A stretch of 64,000 bases of DNA from a virus, in IMG/VR virus record IMGVR_UViG_3300002835_000094, positions 1 through 64,000 of that record; one strand, given 5' to 3'. This document shows positions 38,506-47,566 of this stretch, piece by piece (positions within the stretch are counted from its first letter, which is position 1; the number at the start of each line of letters is the position of its first letter). The notes beneath the pieces are model-generated. The model was not told the DNA's origin. It did not search any database and worked only from the letters and a program-made list of their open reading frames with translations. The position numbers and the translations under genes were made by a program.

Positions 38506-38523
38506 TCTAAATACTTTTAGGAG
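38506..38523 (+). promoter_or_regulatory. Late-promoter-like box TCTAAATA plus AGGAG at the head of the carbohydrate cassette
   Basis: TCTAAATA (38506-38513) followed by AGGAG (38519-38523) and the ATG at 38530 keeps the spacing seen at the other three boxes, with two mismatches at the box start. It is the last such box I found before the 25-kb cassette. Confidence 0.45.
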
Positions 38524-38529
38524 TTTTAG

Positions 38530-38835
38530 ATGGATACCACAACCTTAATTTTAGAGGCAAAAGCTAGATTTAATCACAACGCAACCAAGGCATACCTAAA
38601 AGAAAAATACGAAAGTAAATTAATAATAGCAGAACAGGGTGGGTTGTGGAAGGCAGACAATATTACCATTACATTACTATCAGCATTAACTAATGAAAAG
38701 GTAGTTTTAATTGACACTTTTGGCAATCCAGTTGAAGTTAACCGCCAAGAATTATTTGATTCTTTGTCTAACACATATAACTCTGTGATGCAAGAATGGC
38801 ATGCAGAATGGAAAAATTTAGAAGGCAATAGATGA
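38530..38835 (+). CDS. Small conserved protein of the fibre/cassette junction (unknown)
   Basis: This 101-residue protein (MDTTTLILEAKARFNHNATK, LIIAEQGGLWKADNITITLL, ending SVMQEWHAEWKNLEGNR) is predicted to be helix-strand-helix, with conserved-looking KAYLKEKYESK and GGLWKAD segments. I know similar small proteins in other aquatic T4-like phages but not their function. It is the first gene after the late-promoter-like box and its stop overlaps the following glycosyltransferase start by 4 bases. A fibre chaperone or small structural role is possible but not supported by any motif. Confidence 0.55.
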   Translation: MDTTTLILEAKARFNHNATKAYLKEKYESKLIIAEQGGLWKADNITITLLSALTNEKVVLIDTFGNPVEVNRQELFDSLSNTYNSVMQEWHAEWKNLEGNR

Positions 38836-39635
38836 TACGGGGAGCCTTATTATTTGCATTTAACAGTGGCCGTTACGATTATTATAGAATGGCAGAAGAG
38901 ACTGCAAAAAGAATCAATCACTTCTTAGACTTACCAGTCACTATTGTCACAGATGAAGAATCACGGACATCATCTACCGGATATAACTTTGACAAAATAA
39001 TTATTACAGAACCGGACAAAAATAATTTGAGAGATTGGGGCGTATGGATTAATAAGGGTAGATACCAAGCCTTTGAATTAAGCCCATATGATGAAACAAT
39101 CTTAGTTGATACAGACTACATGATTAATTCAAACAAGTTATTAAAAACCTTTGATGTATCAATTGACTTTTGTTGTCATGACACTACAAGTTTTTTAATG
39201 TATCCCGATGCACCTCAAGAAATTTTAAGCGCCTACAGTTTTAAGACACTATGGGCAACTGTTGTTACTTTCAGAAAAACCAAAAGAGCAAAACAAATAT
39301 TTGAATGTTTAGAAATGGTTCAGAAAAACTATGACCATTATGCAAATATTCATAGTTTTGTGGGCGGTGTATATAGAAATGATTATGCACTGACACTAGC
39401 ACTTAGAATTGCTAATGGTCATACTGTTTTACCCGGGGATATTATTCCTTGGAATTTAGTTCATGTTGGTAAAAAAACATCAGTTTATAAAAATTCTGAT
39501 CTACCATTTAATACAGAATATACTGTACTATTTGATAATTGGCGCCGTGGCAAAATCCGTAAAGAATATGCGATCATAAAAGATATGGACTTCCATGTCA
39601 TGAATAAAGATAACTTTATGGAGCTTATTCTATGA
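38832..39635 (+). CDS. Putative GT-A glycosyltransferase (DTD motif)
   Basis: This 267-residue enzyme has a GT-A-like start (GALLFAFNSGRYDYYRMAEE), a strand (PVTIVTDEES) and a metal/nucleotide-sugar motif D93-T94-D95 in ETILVDTDYMI. A later HSFVGGVYRNDYALTLAL helix fits the acceptor side of small nucleotide-sugar transferases. It should transfer a sugar from a nucleotide donor to a glycan or protein acceptor; donor and acceptor cannot be told. Start and stop overlap the neighbouring genes by 4 bases (ATGA type). The next gene is a diverged paralogue of similar size. Confidence 0.6.
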   Translation: MIRGALLFAFNSGRYDYYRMAEETAKRINHFLDLPVTIVTDEESRTSSTGYNFDKIIITEPDKNNLRDWGVWINKGRYQAFELSPYDETILVDTDYMINSNKLLKTFDVSIDFCCHDTTSFLMYPDAPQEILSAYSFKTLWATVVTFRKTKRAKQIFECLEMVQKNYDHYANIHSFVGGVYRNDYALTLALRIANGHTVLPGDIIPWNLVHVGKKTSVYKNSDLPFNTEYTVLFDNWRRGKIRKEYAIIKDMDFHVMNKDNFMELIL

Positions 39636-40378
39636 ACAAAGGATTTGTAATACTTGCACAAAATACGGCAACAACAGATTATGTTAAGTGCGCGGAAGTT
39701 CTAGAGGCTAGCATCAAAAAAGTTATGCCCGAGTCTAATGTTACAATCATCACAAAGTTGCCATATGGCGATTTGGCACCTAATAGTGACTGGAAACTAA
39801 TCAACGATTGGCAAGTTTATGAGGCAAGTCCATATGAATATACAATCAAGCTAGAAGCTGATATGTATGTGCCCACTTCTATTGAGTATTGGTGGGATAT
39901 TCTTAAAAATCATGATTTAGTTGTAAGCACTACAATAAGAAATTTTAAACAAGAAATATCATCGTCTAGGGCGTACCGTAAGTTTATAGATGAAAATAAA
40001 TTACCTGATGTTTATAACGCTATCACATATTTTAGAAAGAGCGAAAAGTCTAAAAAGTTTTTTAGTTTGGTTAGAAATATTTTTGAAAATTGGGACGAAT
40101 ACAAGAAAGTATTAAAGTGTAATGTTGATGAAGAAGCAACTACCGATTGGGTATATGCATTGGCATGTCATATTATGGGCGAAGAAAATACAACATTACC
40201 AGCATTCACTCAAATGGGCATGGTGCATATGAAACAGTTCATAAATGATTTGCCTACGGAAAACTGGACAGATACTTTAGTGTATGAAATTTTATCTGAT
40301 CAATTTCGGATCAATACAGTTCCGCAAATGTATCCGGTACACTATCATGTTAAATCTTTTGCAAATAAATTTATATGA
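39632..40378 (+). CDS. Putative glycosyltransferase, diverged paralogue with EAD in place of DxD
   Basis: This 248-residue protein is similar in layout to the preceding glycosyltransferase: FVILAQNTATTDYVKCAEVL at the start, a central YTIKLEADMYVP strand with E75-A76-D77 at the expected DxD site, and a C-terminal NTVPQMYPVHYHVKSF. DWVYALACHIMG resembles the acceptor-side helix. Glu-x-Asp may still bind the metal. Activity is therefore plausible but less sure than for its neighbour. It overlaps both neighbours by 4 bases. Confidence 0.5.
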   Translation: MNKGFVILAQNTATTDYVKCAEVLEASIKKVMPESNVTIITKLPYGDLAPNSDWKLINDWQVYEASPYEYTIKLEADMYVPTSIEYWWDILKNHDLVVSTTIRNFKQEISSSRAYRKFIDENKLPDVYNAITYFRKSEKSKKFFSLVRNIFENWDEYKKVLKCNVDEEATTDWVYALACHIMGEENTTLPAFTQMGMVHMKQFINDLPTENWTDTLVYEILSDQFRINTVPQMYPVHYHVKSFANKFI

Positions 40379-40716
40379 ATAACGATGAAATGATTGTTAT
40401 TTGGGAAGCTCCCCAGATTCAGCCTCCCGAATTCAGACTATATTATGATGACACAGGTAAAGTAGTGTGCTATACTTGTGAAAAGTTACCTGGTAATTTT
40501 ATTGTTATTGATGCTCAAACATTTGCACAAGCAAGACCTGATGTTCGTGTTATTGATGGGAAAATTTCTACAGTAAATCCCAATGCAATAATATCCAAAT
40601 TAATGCCCAACATAGTGGGACAAAAATGTGCAAAAGAAGATATAAGCATTGTAGTTGATGATAGTTATTCGGGTGATGTAACCCACTGGAAGCTGCAAAC
40701 ATATGAATACAGATGA
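40375..40716 (+). CDS. Small protein of unknown function between glycosyltransferases
   Basis: The product has 113 residues: EAPQIQPPEFRLYYDDTGKV, a strand-rich middle with FIVIDAQTFAQARPDVRVID, and an end DDSYSGDVTHWKLQTYEYR. No catalytic motif or membrane segment is visible. Start overlaps the upstream stop by 4 bases. Its 3' end overlaps the next glycosyltransferase by 14 bases in another frame, so it is firmly embedded in the cassette's coupled translation. An accessory role to the following transferase is only a guess. Confidence 0.5.
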   Translation: MNNDEMIVIWEAPQIQPPEFRLYYDDTGKVVCYTCEKLPGNFIVIDAQTFAQARPDVRVIDGKISTVNPNAIISKLMPNIVGQKCAKEDISIVVDDSYSGDVTHWKLQTYEYR

Positions 40717-41662
40717 TGACATTGTTGATATCGTAGATTTGGATTGCATTTATCTTAGCTACGATGAACCGCAAAAAGAAGAATTTTGGCTCAAGATTAA
40801 AAACATGGTGCCTTGGGCAAAAAGAGTTGATGGGGTCAAAGGAAGTGATGCAGCACACAAAGCTGCCGGGGAAGCAAGCGACACAGAAAGGTTTATTCTT
40901 ATTGACGGCGACAACATGCCGGATGAATCATTCTTTAACTTGCAACTTGACTTTACTGACAAAGATCCTAACTATAAACTTGCGCAATATCGTTGGAAAG
41001 CTATCAACGCAATCAATGGTCTACGATATGGCAATGGTGGCATGAGTAGTTGGACAAAAACTTATGTTGCTAACATGAAAACTCATGAGGCTCAAACTGA
41101 GGGTGATGTAACACGCATTGCAGACTTTTGTTTAGATAGCACTGACAATTTGTATTGGGCCATGTATGATTGCTATTCAACTACGTATCCTAACTATACT
41201 CCATTTCAAGCTTGGCGTGCGGGCTTCAGGGAAGGCGTCAAGATGTGCCTAGATCGTGGCGCAGTACCCACAGTAGAACACTTTAAAGAAACAGTTTCAA
41301 GTAGAAATCTTAATAACTTGACAATATGGCAGAATGTTGGCAGTGATGTAGATAATGGATATTGGGCAATATACGGCGCGCGATTAGGTACATTCTTAAC
41401 GATGTTAAGTGACTGGGATCATACTAATGTGCAATGGTTTGATAATTACCCTGAACTATGGAAAGAATATGGTGAAGGCAAAGATCCTAAAGATGCAGCC
41501 GAGCAAATTGGATCACAATTAGAAAATAAACTAGGGCTACCTATCTGTACATTAAGCCCCGAGCAAAGCAAATTCTTTAAACGACACTATGGTGCCGATA
41601 AGTATAACAGAGGTCTGTTAGTTAAAGAAATGGATGTTGTTCGCCAAATTGAAGGATGGTAA
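40703..41662 (+). CDS. Putative glycosyltransferase with intact DGD motif (same family as the C-terminal unit of the giant repeat protein)
   Basis: The 319 residues begin with IYLSYDEPQKEEFWLKIK, then PWAKRVDGVKGSDAAHKAAG, then ERFILIDGDNMPDESFF with D68-G69-D70 as the nucleotide-sugar/metal motif. GLRYGNGGMSSW and TPFQAWRAGFREGVKM follow, forming a second conserved block. The same blocks occur in order at 63390-63880 in the last reading frame of the window. This identifies one family, with this copy catalytically intact and the other apparently not. It overlaps the previous gene by 14 bases and its TAA overlaps the next ATG. Confidence 0.6.
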   Translation: MNTDDDIVDIVDLDCIYLSYDEPQKEEFWLKIKNMVPWAKRVDGVKGSDAAHKAAGEASDTERFILIDGDNMPDESFFNLQLDFTDKDPNYKLAQYRWKAINAINGLRYGNGGMSSWTKTYVANMKTHEAQTEGDVTRIADFCLDSTDNLYWAMYDCYSTTYPNYTPFQAWRAGFREGVKMCLDRGAVPTVEHFKETVSSRNLNNLTIWQNVGSDVDNGYWAIYGARLGTFLTMLSDWDHTNVQWFDNYPELWKEYGEGKDPKDAAEQIGSQLENKLGLPICTLSPEQSKFFKRHYGADKYNRGLLVKEMDVVRQIEGW

Positions 41663-43233
41663 TGAGTAAGAAAAAATTAAATGATGTTATTTGGATTAGA
41701 AATAAAAGTAACTATATTGATTCAAGTAATGAAAATCTAGATAAAGTAAAAGATTTACTAGGTGAGACTGGTAAAGGATTTTGTCTAGCCAAATTCACTC
41801 AAGTTACAATGCATTTGGGAACAGGGATGACGCATTCTTGTCACCATCCTAGCCCACATAAAATTCCATTAGAAGAAATTGAAAAAAATCCTGCTGCATT
41901 ATTCAATACGAACCGCCTTAAAAAGGCCCGTAGAGAAATGTTTGAAAATGAAAGACCAAGCGAATGTGATTACTGTTGGAGAGTTGAAGATACCAATGGA
42001 TATAGTGACAGATTCTTTAAAAGCCTAGAGCCTTGGGCGTTAAATGAGCATGACAGAATTGTTAATACTGATCCAGAAGATAATATAGTACCAACCTACT
42101 TAGAAGTTGATTTCAGTAATGTTTGTAATTTTGCCTGCACATATTGTGGACCTGAATATAGTTCAAAATGGGTGGAGAATTTAAAGCAACATGGGCCTAT
42201 TAAGTTATTAGACAATACAAAGTATTCTCAATGGAGTCATGGCTGGCAAGATTTAGATAGCCTCACCTATAAGAGTAGTGAGTTTAATCCGTATGTAGAT
42301 GCGTTTTGGAAATGGTTCCCTGAAGTTTACAAGCAATTAAAGGTATATCGCATTACTGGCGGCGAACCTTTGCTAAGTAAAGAAACCTTTCGCAGTATAG
42401 ATTGGTTTATTGATAATCCTAATCCTGAGCTTGAATTTAGTATTAACAGTAATCTGGGTGCCCCACAAAAATTGTGGGATCAGTTTATAGAAAAGATTCA
42501 AATACTCACAAACAACAAGTGTGTTAAAAGATTTACGGTATTTACTAGTGTAGACGGTTGGGGTGAAAGAGCCGAATATGCGCGTCCTGGATTAAATTTT
42601 GAACTGTTTAAAACTAGATACGAGCAATTGCTTAAAATTGGAAATATTCGTGCAACCATTATGTGTACTTACAATATTTTCAGTGTCACAAGCATGAAGC
42701 AATTATTAGAGTGGCAAGCTAATTTGAAATCAATTTATAATCCAGACATGGCATTGATTGACTTGGAAGAGCAATTTGGGTACAGATTAGCAGATGGTGA
42801 CTATACGCAACGACAGCGCAAAGAACGGTGTCAAAATCATCATGGTCTAGTTGGTTTAGATGTTCCTTATTTAAGAAGTCCGGGCTTTTTAGATGCCCAC
42901 TATATTGACAAAAATTTGATACAAGATTACATGATTCCTAGCTTTAATTATATGATAAGATTTGCTAGTGGAAATGTTAATGGTATGGGCCTACATCAGG
43001 GCTTTGAAGATTATGAAATAGAAAAATTCAAACGCATTGTTATTGAGGCAATGAATTTTAACAAAATTCATGAAGAAGATCATGAAACCATTCTATTACA
43101 CAGAGCAAGATTTTTTGATTTCGTAAATGAAATTGACAAGAGACACAACAGAAACTTTGTTAAAACTTTCCCTGAAATGGCAGAGTTCTATAATAAGTGT
43201 AAAATGGCAAAAGAAAAACTAATACCCAATTAA
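41662..43233 (+). CDS. Radical SAM protein with N-terminal Cys-rich (twitch-like) segment, first of a tandem pair
   Basis: This 523-residue protein has the radical SAM motif C155-N-F-A-C159-T-Y-C162, binding a 4Fe-4S cluster and S-adenosylmethionine, followed by the glycine/Glu block YRITGGEPLLSKE. Before the core lie a Cys/His stretch (HSCHHPSPHKIPLEE) and SECDYCWRVEDT, which may bind an auxiliary cluster as in twitch/SPASM proteins. I place the start at the ATG at 41662 overlapping the previous TAA; an in-frame ATG six bases earlier is also possible. The next gene is a clear paralogue. The substrate is unknown; a sugar or peptide modification is suggested by the cassette. Confidence 0.8.
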   Translation: MSKKKLNDVIWIRNKSNYIDSSNENLDKVKDLLGETGKGFCLAKFTQVTMHLGTGMTHSCHHPSPHKIPLEEIEKNPAALFNTNRLKKARREMFENERPSECDYCWRVEDTNGYSDRFFKSLEPWALNEHDRIVNTDPEDNIVPTYLEVDFSNVCNFACTYCGPEYSSKWVENLKQHGPIKLLDNTKYSQWSHGWQDLDSLTYKSSEFNPYVDAFWKWFPEVYKQLKVYRITGGEPLLSKETFRSIDWFIDNPNPELEFSINSNLGAPQKLWDQFIEKIQILTNNKCVKRFTVFTSVDGWGERAEYARPGLNFELFKTRYEQLLKIGNIRATIMCTYNIFSVTSMKQLLEWQANLKSIYNPDMALIDLEEQFGYRLADGDYTQRQRKERCQNHHGLVGLDVPYLRSPGFLDAHYIDKNLIQDYMIPSFNYMIRFASGNVNGMGLHQGFEDYEIEKFKRIVIEAMNFNKIHEEDHETILLHRARFFDFVNEIDKRHNRNFVKTFPEMAEFYNKCKMAKEKLIPN

Positions 43234-43234
43234 T

Positions 43235-44671
43235 ATGTCAACAAATTTGATCCAATGGCGCAAAAATGTTTTAGACGCTATCAGCCCTAGCTTTTGCGCA
43301 GCTAAGTGGTATAATGCTTCTATTTTCTTAGGATCAGGTTACACTGGGTCTTGTCACCTGCCCTTACCACATTTAATGGACAAAGATCAGGTAGCACAGA
43401 ATCCATCAGCATTGCACAACACAGATCATAAGAAAAATGTAAGAAAAATGATGCTAGAAGGTGTACGACCTGCAGAATGTAACTACTGCTGGAAAGTTGA
43501 AGGCATACAAAGAGATAATGTCAGTGACCGAGTTTATAAAAGCATATTTTACAATTACGAAGATATTGTAAAGTTAAAAGACCTGCCTTGGGATCAAGAT
43601 GTTTTGTTAAAGACTTTGGAGATAAGTTTTGACAGACAATGCAACTTTGCATGCAGTTATTGTAATGCGGGTTACAGCACGACTTGGGCACAAGATTTAG
43701 AAAAGAACGGTGCATACCAAAACTTTATCGCGCCAGGCGGCGGGGGTGGAGCATATCAAACAGATGGAAGTTGGGCTGAAGCATACGGCAAACATTTAGA
43801 TGAAAATCCATATGTAGATGCCTTTTTTAAATGGTGGCCTGAATTGTCGCAATCCTTAATGGAATTAAGAATTACAGGCGGTGAAGCAACTGTAAGTCAG
43901 AACTTTTGGCGATTTGTTGATAAAATGCATGAGTTCGCATCACCTAACATGAACTTTGCGGTAAACACCAATTTGGGAATGTCAGAGAAGGCATTGCAAA
44001 AGTTGATAGATGTTACAAAAACTTTACCTGTTAAAGAAGTAAGAATATTTACAAGCAATGAAAGTTACGGCAAACATGCCGAGTATATACGAGATGGTTT
44101 AGATTATGTAAAGTGGCGAGAGAACATGGTTAAGTTGCTTGATAATGCCAATTTAAGCATGCTAACAATTATGATGACCATTAATAATTTGTGCTTATTC
44201 AGCATCACAGAATTTATGGATGACATGCTTAAATTAAAGGCAAAATATGGTACAGTTAAACCATTGTTAGATTTAAACATTTTAAGATGGCCTGGCATGA
44301 TGAGTCCTGTAACTCTACCGGATGATATCAAAAGTACTTTACACGCAAAATTATTAAAATGGTTTAAAAAGCACAAACAAAGTAAATTGCTATCTGAGGG
44401 AGAGAAGGCGCAAATTCAAAGATTACTTGATTATATTGAAGTAGTAAAAACCGGTCATACTTTTGTGACTGACGACAAAGCTTTATTATTTCATGATTTT
44501 AAAAGTTTCTTTACTCAGTATGATGAAAGAAGAAATAAAAATTTAGTTGAAACCTTTCCTGAGTTAAAAGATTGGTACGAATCTATAGAGTTAAATAAAA
44601 CCTTTGAAATAAAACCACTACACAATATAGGTATAAGCCACCATGAAGAAGGGGAGTATAAAGACGAATGA
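43235..44671 (+). CDS. Radical SAM protein, second of the tandem pair
   Basis: This 478-residue paralogue of the preceding gene has the cluster motif C136-N-F-A-C140-S-Y-C143 (FDRQCNFACSYCNAGY) and a matching glycine block (LRITGGEATVSQNF). Shared landmarks include PAECNYCWKVEG, NPYVDAFFKWWPE and NTNLG. A Gly-rich insert (FIAPGGGGGAYQTDG) follows the core motif and is absent from the partner. The two have diverged clearly, so they probably act on different positions or substrates, or as a heterodimer. It starts 2 bases after the upstream stop and overlaps the next gene by 4 bases. Confidence 0.8.
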   Translation: MSTNLIQWRKNVLDAISPSFCAAKWYNASIFLGSGYTGSCHLPLPHLMDKDQVAQNPSALHNTDHKKNVRKMMLEGVRPAECNYCWKVEGIQRDNVSDRVYKSIFYNYEDIVKLKDLPWDQDVLLKTLEISFDRQCNFACSYCNAGYSTTWAQDLEKNGAYQNFIAPGGGGGAYQTDGSWAEAYGKHLDENPYVDAFFKWWPELSQSLMELRITGGEATVSQNFWRFVDKMHEFASPNMNFAVNTNLGMSEKALQKLIDVTKTLPVKEVRIFTSNESYGKHAEYIRDGLDYVKWRENMVKLLDNANLSMLTIMMTINNLCLFSITEFMDDMLKLKAKYGTVKPLLDLNILRWPGMMSPVTLPDDIKSTLHAKLLKWFKKHKQSKLLSEGEKAQIQRLLDYIEVVKTGHTFVTDDKALLFHDFKSFFTQYDERRNKNLVETFPELKDWYESIELNKTFEIKPLHNIGISHHEEGEYKDE

Positions 44672-45342
44672 TTTCAGAGATTTATGCGTATGGCTGTAGT
44701 TTTGTGTACGGTGATGGTGTCAAACAAGAGGACGCCTGGCCACAGCTTTTAGGTAATAAATTTAATGTTCCCGTCTTTAATCGCGGGGAAAGAGGTGGCT
44801 CTAACAAATTTTCTTTAATTCGCTTCTTTGAAGATTTAAAAAAATTTACACCAGACACCTTCATTATTTTTTCTTGGACAGGGTTCACCCGAACTATGTT
44901 CTATTCTAGAAAATTTAATAATTGGAATATGTACCTACCAGGACATGTACCATTAAATGAAGATAACACAATTTCTGAAGATGGCGAAAATATGAAGTAT
45001 TTTTATGCCAATATATATTCTGATTACGATTCTCTAACTACTCTTTATCAACAGCAATTGTTGTTGCAAAACTTTTTAGAAAATAATAAATTAAATTATG
45101 CTTTTATGAATGCAGTAGATGATAATTTATTATTAAGGTATAGATTTTGGGAAAATGATTCATTAACTAAAAACCTGCACAGTGGAATAAAGAAAGAAAA
45201 GTATTTTTTAGGATACAACAATTCACTTAATAAAGTTGTATGTAAAGAATTGAAGTTACTTGCTAATGATGGATACCACCCTAGTGAAACCGGTCATATT
45301 TGGATAGCTGATAATTTATATAATTGGATACTTAAAAAATGA
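44668..45342 (+). CDS. SGNH/GDSL-family hydrolase (1 of 4)
   Basis: This 224-residue protein has block I with G9-C10-S11 (YAYGCSFVYGDG), the nucleophile being Ser11. A block II-like NRGERGGSNKFS segment supplies Gly and Asn, and block V D201-G-Y-H204 (NDGYHPSETGH) supplies Asp and His. SGNH enzymes remove or transfer acyl groups, for example O-acetyl on polysaccharides. Acting on a glycan is inferred from the cassette. Coupled by a 4-base overlap to both neighbours, and followed at once by a second SGNH gene. Confidence 0.65.
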   Translation: MISEIYAYGCSFVYGDGVKQEDAWPQLLGNKFNVPVFNRGERGGSNKFSLIRFFEDLKKFTPDTFIIFSWTGFTRTMFYSRKFNNWNMYLPGHVPLNEDNTISEDGENMKYFYANIYSDYDSLTTLYQQQLLLQNFLENNKLNYAFMNAVDDNLLLRYRFWENDSLTKNLHSGIKKEKYFLGYNNSLNKVVCKELKLLANDGYHPSETGHIWIADNLYNWILKK

Positions 45343-46148
45343 AAAAAAGATTGTTTGCATTTGGTTGCAGCATGACCAAATATGTATATGGCACCTGGGC
45401 TGACTTTTTATCAGCAAATTTTGACGAATACTATAACTATGGTAGATCTGGATCAGATATGCGACTTATTAGCAATCGTCTAATAGAAGCAGACACTAAA
45501 TTGAATTTTAATTCAGAAACAGATTATGTAGTTGTAATGCTTACAGGCATTGGTAGATTTTCTTATATGAAATCCGATAGCCTACAAACTCACGGGGATT
45601 TGGTAGTACATGCAGCAAGTAATCCAAGTAACAAAGATGTAGTTTGGATTGTTGATAATATTTGGTCTGAAAAATGGCAAGTATATAATGCCTGGGTAGC
45701 CGCACGCACAATTAAAAAGATTTTAGATTTAAAGAAAATTAAACATAAAATTTTATTAGGACTTGACTATGACTGGTATTTAACTAACACAAAAGAATTA
45801 TCTGATGAAGATATATTCAAAGTTAGTGACATGATTTATAGCATTGCGGATGATCCATTGTCACTAACGACTTTTTTTTCAGATTTAGATCAAATTGAAA
45901 ATAAAGAAAAAACTCAACAGTTTTGGAAAGATAAAAATAATTTTGACGGACATCCCTCACAATATGTGCATTATCAATATATGAAAAAGATGTTTCCAGA
46001 ATTTAATACACCATTGTCTGAAAAATTATTTTACTATTGTGAACAAATTAACATTAAAGATAGTCAACGAGAACAGGGTATAAAATTTTATGATCTTTTT
46101 AGTAAAAAATATGACAAATCAGTCTACTTTAGGCCATTTGGGGAATAA
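45339..46148 (+). CDS. SGNH/GDSL-family hydrolase-like protein (2 of 4)
   Basis: This 269-residue protein has G9-C10-S11 at the N-terminus (LFAFGCSMTKYVYGTWADFL), a block II-like YNYGRSGSDMRLISNRLIE, and a C-terminal D203-G-H205 (NFDGHPSQYVHYQYM). The Asp-His spacing is one residue shorter than in the usual D-x-x-H. It is clearly related to the preceding gene but more divergent. A de-acylase or acyl-transferase role on a carbohydrate is plausible. It may be a binding protein if the altered spacing is inactive. Overlaps the upstream stop by 4 bases. Confidence 0.55.
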   Translation: MKKRLFAFGCSMTKYVYGTWADFLSANFDEYYNYGRSGSDMRLISNRLIEADTKLNFNSETDYVVVMLTGIGRFSYMKSDSLQTHGDLVVHAASNPSNKDVVWIVDNIWSEKWQVYNAWVAARTIKKILDLKKIKHKILLGLDYDWYLTNTKELSDEDIFKVSDMIYSIADDPLSLTTFFSDLDQIENKEKTQQFWKDKNNFDGHPSQYVHYQYMKKMFPEFNTPLSEKLFYYCEQINIKDSQREQGIKFYDLFSKKYDKSVYFRPFGE

Positions 46149-46150
46149 TC

Positions 46151-47566
46151 ATGAGAGTTAAAATTCCCCTATTTTACGATTATGTATTTCCGGCTTATGT
46201 TATTCCTAATTGTATGAAAATGGATTTTGTTTTGATCAATTATATTCACAGTCAGCATAGTAACAGAAGTAACGGAAATGATTTGTTTATGTCAAATCAA
46301 AGTAGCGATTTATTTCAAAAAATATTCGGCGATAGTTTAGGGAATGGTCATTGGCCAGCATGCTGGAATTCCGACTCACAACTTAGAACAGGAAGCCTAC
46401 AAGACTATATTGAAATTGATTCAACATCCTTGTTTATGGGTAAAAAACAATATAATAAGTATTTGTATCCTGTTAGTATGACGCCATACATTGATGATTT
46501 TACCGGGGACACATGCACTGGTAGCAAACTCAATGGTGAGTATTTTTGGAAATATATGTCACATGAAGCTCTTACTGACGCCAGACAAGGTAGGGCTTTT
46601 ATTGTTCTTGACTACTTACAAGAAAACGAAGTTCCAAAATACATTTATGAAAATTTACACCGTGGTTTACGAAAAAGCGGTATTTCTCCATCGCAAGTGT
46701 TTTTATTGTTTAACACATTTAATGGTGCAGATGTTTATAAAGAATGGTTTTCTGAAGAGGAGAGAATGTTAAATGTAGTTAATTTTCCCTACATGATTTT
46801 AAATTCGTCATTTCATTACGGTGAAAATAAACATATAAAAACATTGAATAGAGAGGATTTTCTATCTTCTAAAAATCAGCTAAGACCTAAACATTTCTTA
46901 TTCAAGATTCGTAGACCCAGAGATCATAGACAAGTATTATTAGCTCAATTATATAATGATGGGTATTTAAATAAGGGCAATTGGTCTTGCCTACAAAAAT
47001 TAAACCATGATATTAATCATTTGAACCTAACCCTAACAAATTTTGGATTCAATAAAATTGAACCAGAAAAAATAATGGAATTACATAACGAGCTTCCTAA
47101 AACCTTAAGTGATGAGGCTAATGAAGATTTTTACTCATTAGGTGGCTGGGCAGATGTACCTAACAGTTATCTTAGTAGTTATTTGTATATCGCCACCGAA
47201 ACATACATGGATTTATCCAACAAATCCTTAACTGAAAAAGTATTCAAGCCCATCGCACATTTTATGCCCTTTGTGTTTGCATCGTGGCCGGGTTCGCTAA
47301 AATTGTTACGAGAACTGGGTTTTAAAACTTTTTCTCCGTTCATTGATGAAAGCTATGATAATGAATCAAATAACAGTATTAGACTGCAAAAGATATACCA
47401 AGAAATAAAACGTTTGTGTGATATGCCTATCCAAGAACTACATAACTGGTATTGGTCTATGGAAGATATATTGATTCACAATCAGAACCATTTAGTTAAT
47501 TTTTACAAAAATAATTCATACTCAAAAAATCTTACAGACACTCTTAGAGATAAATTATATTCATGA
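46151..47566 (+). CDS. Putative glycosyltransferase-like protein of the EK-x-x-KP family (paralogue of 48716-50155)
   Basis: The 471-residue product lacks a familiar name but shares a two-block C-terminal half with the gene at 48716. Near residue 247 it has FLFKIRRPRDHRQVLLAQLY. At residues 362-367 it has EKVFKPIAHFMPF, followed by LGFKTFSPFIDESYD and WYWSMEDILIHNQNHL. The EK-x-x-(K/R)P arrangement resembles the donor-binding end of GT-B-type transferases such as the fucosyltransferase (GT10) group. The N-terminal 240 residues are unique. Overlaps the epimerase gene by 4 bases. The family is inferred, not certain. Confidence 0.45.
   Translation: MRVKIPLFYDYVFPAYVIPNCMKMDFVLINYIHSQHSNRSNGNDLFMSNQSSDLFQKIFGDSLGNGHWPACWNSDSQLRTGSLQDYIEIDSTSLFMGKKQYNKYLYPVSMTPYIDDFTGDTCTGSKLNGEYFWKYMSHEALTDARQGRAFIVLDYLQENEVPKYIYENLHRGLRKSGISPSQVFLLFNTFNGADVYKEWFSEEERMLNVVNFPYMILNSSFHYGENKHIKTLNREDFLSSKNQLRPKHFLFKIRRPRDHRQVLLAQLYNDGYLNKGNWSCLQKLNHDINHLNLTLTNFGFNKIEPEKIMELHNELPKTLSDEANEDFYSLGGWADVPNSYLSSYLYIATETYMDLSNKSLTEKVFKPIAHFMPFVFASWPGSLKLLRELGFKTFSPFIDESYDNESNNSIRLQKIYQEIKRLCDMPIQELHNWYWSMEDILIHNQNHLVNFYKNNSYSKNLTDTLRDKLYS

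Noticed and set aside
40375-40716. 113-residue frame as a broken part of the following glycosyltransferase
   Set aside because: The transferase at 40703 already has a complete N-terminal block (LSYDEP ... VDGVKG), so nothing is missing that the short gene could supply.
41656-41661. Upstream ATG for the first radical SAM gene
   Set aside because: The ATG at 41662 overlaps the previous TAA (TAATG), the pattern seen at several other junctions. The two extra residues add nothing recognisable.
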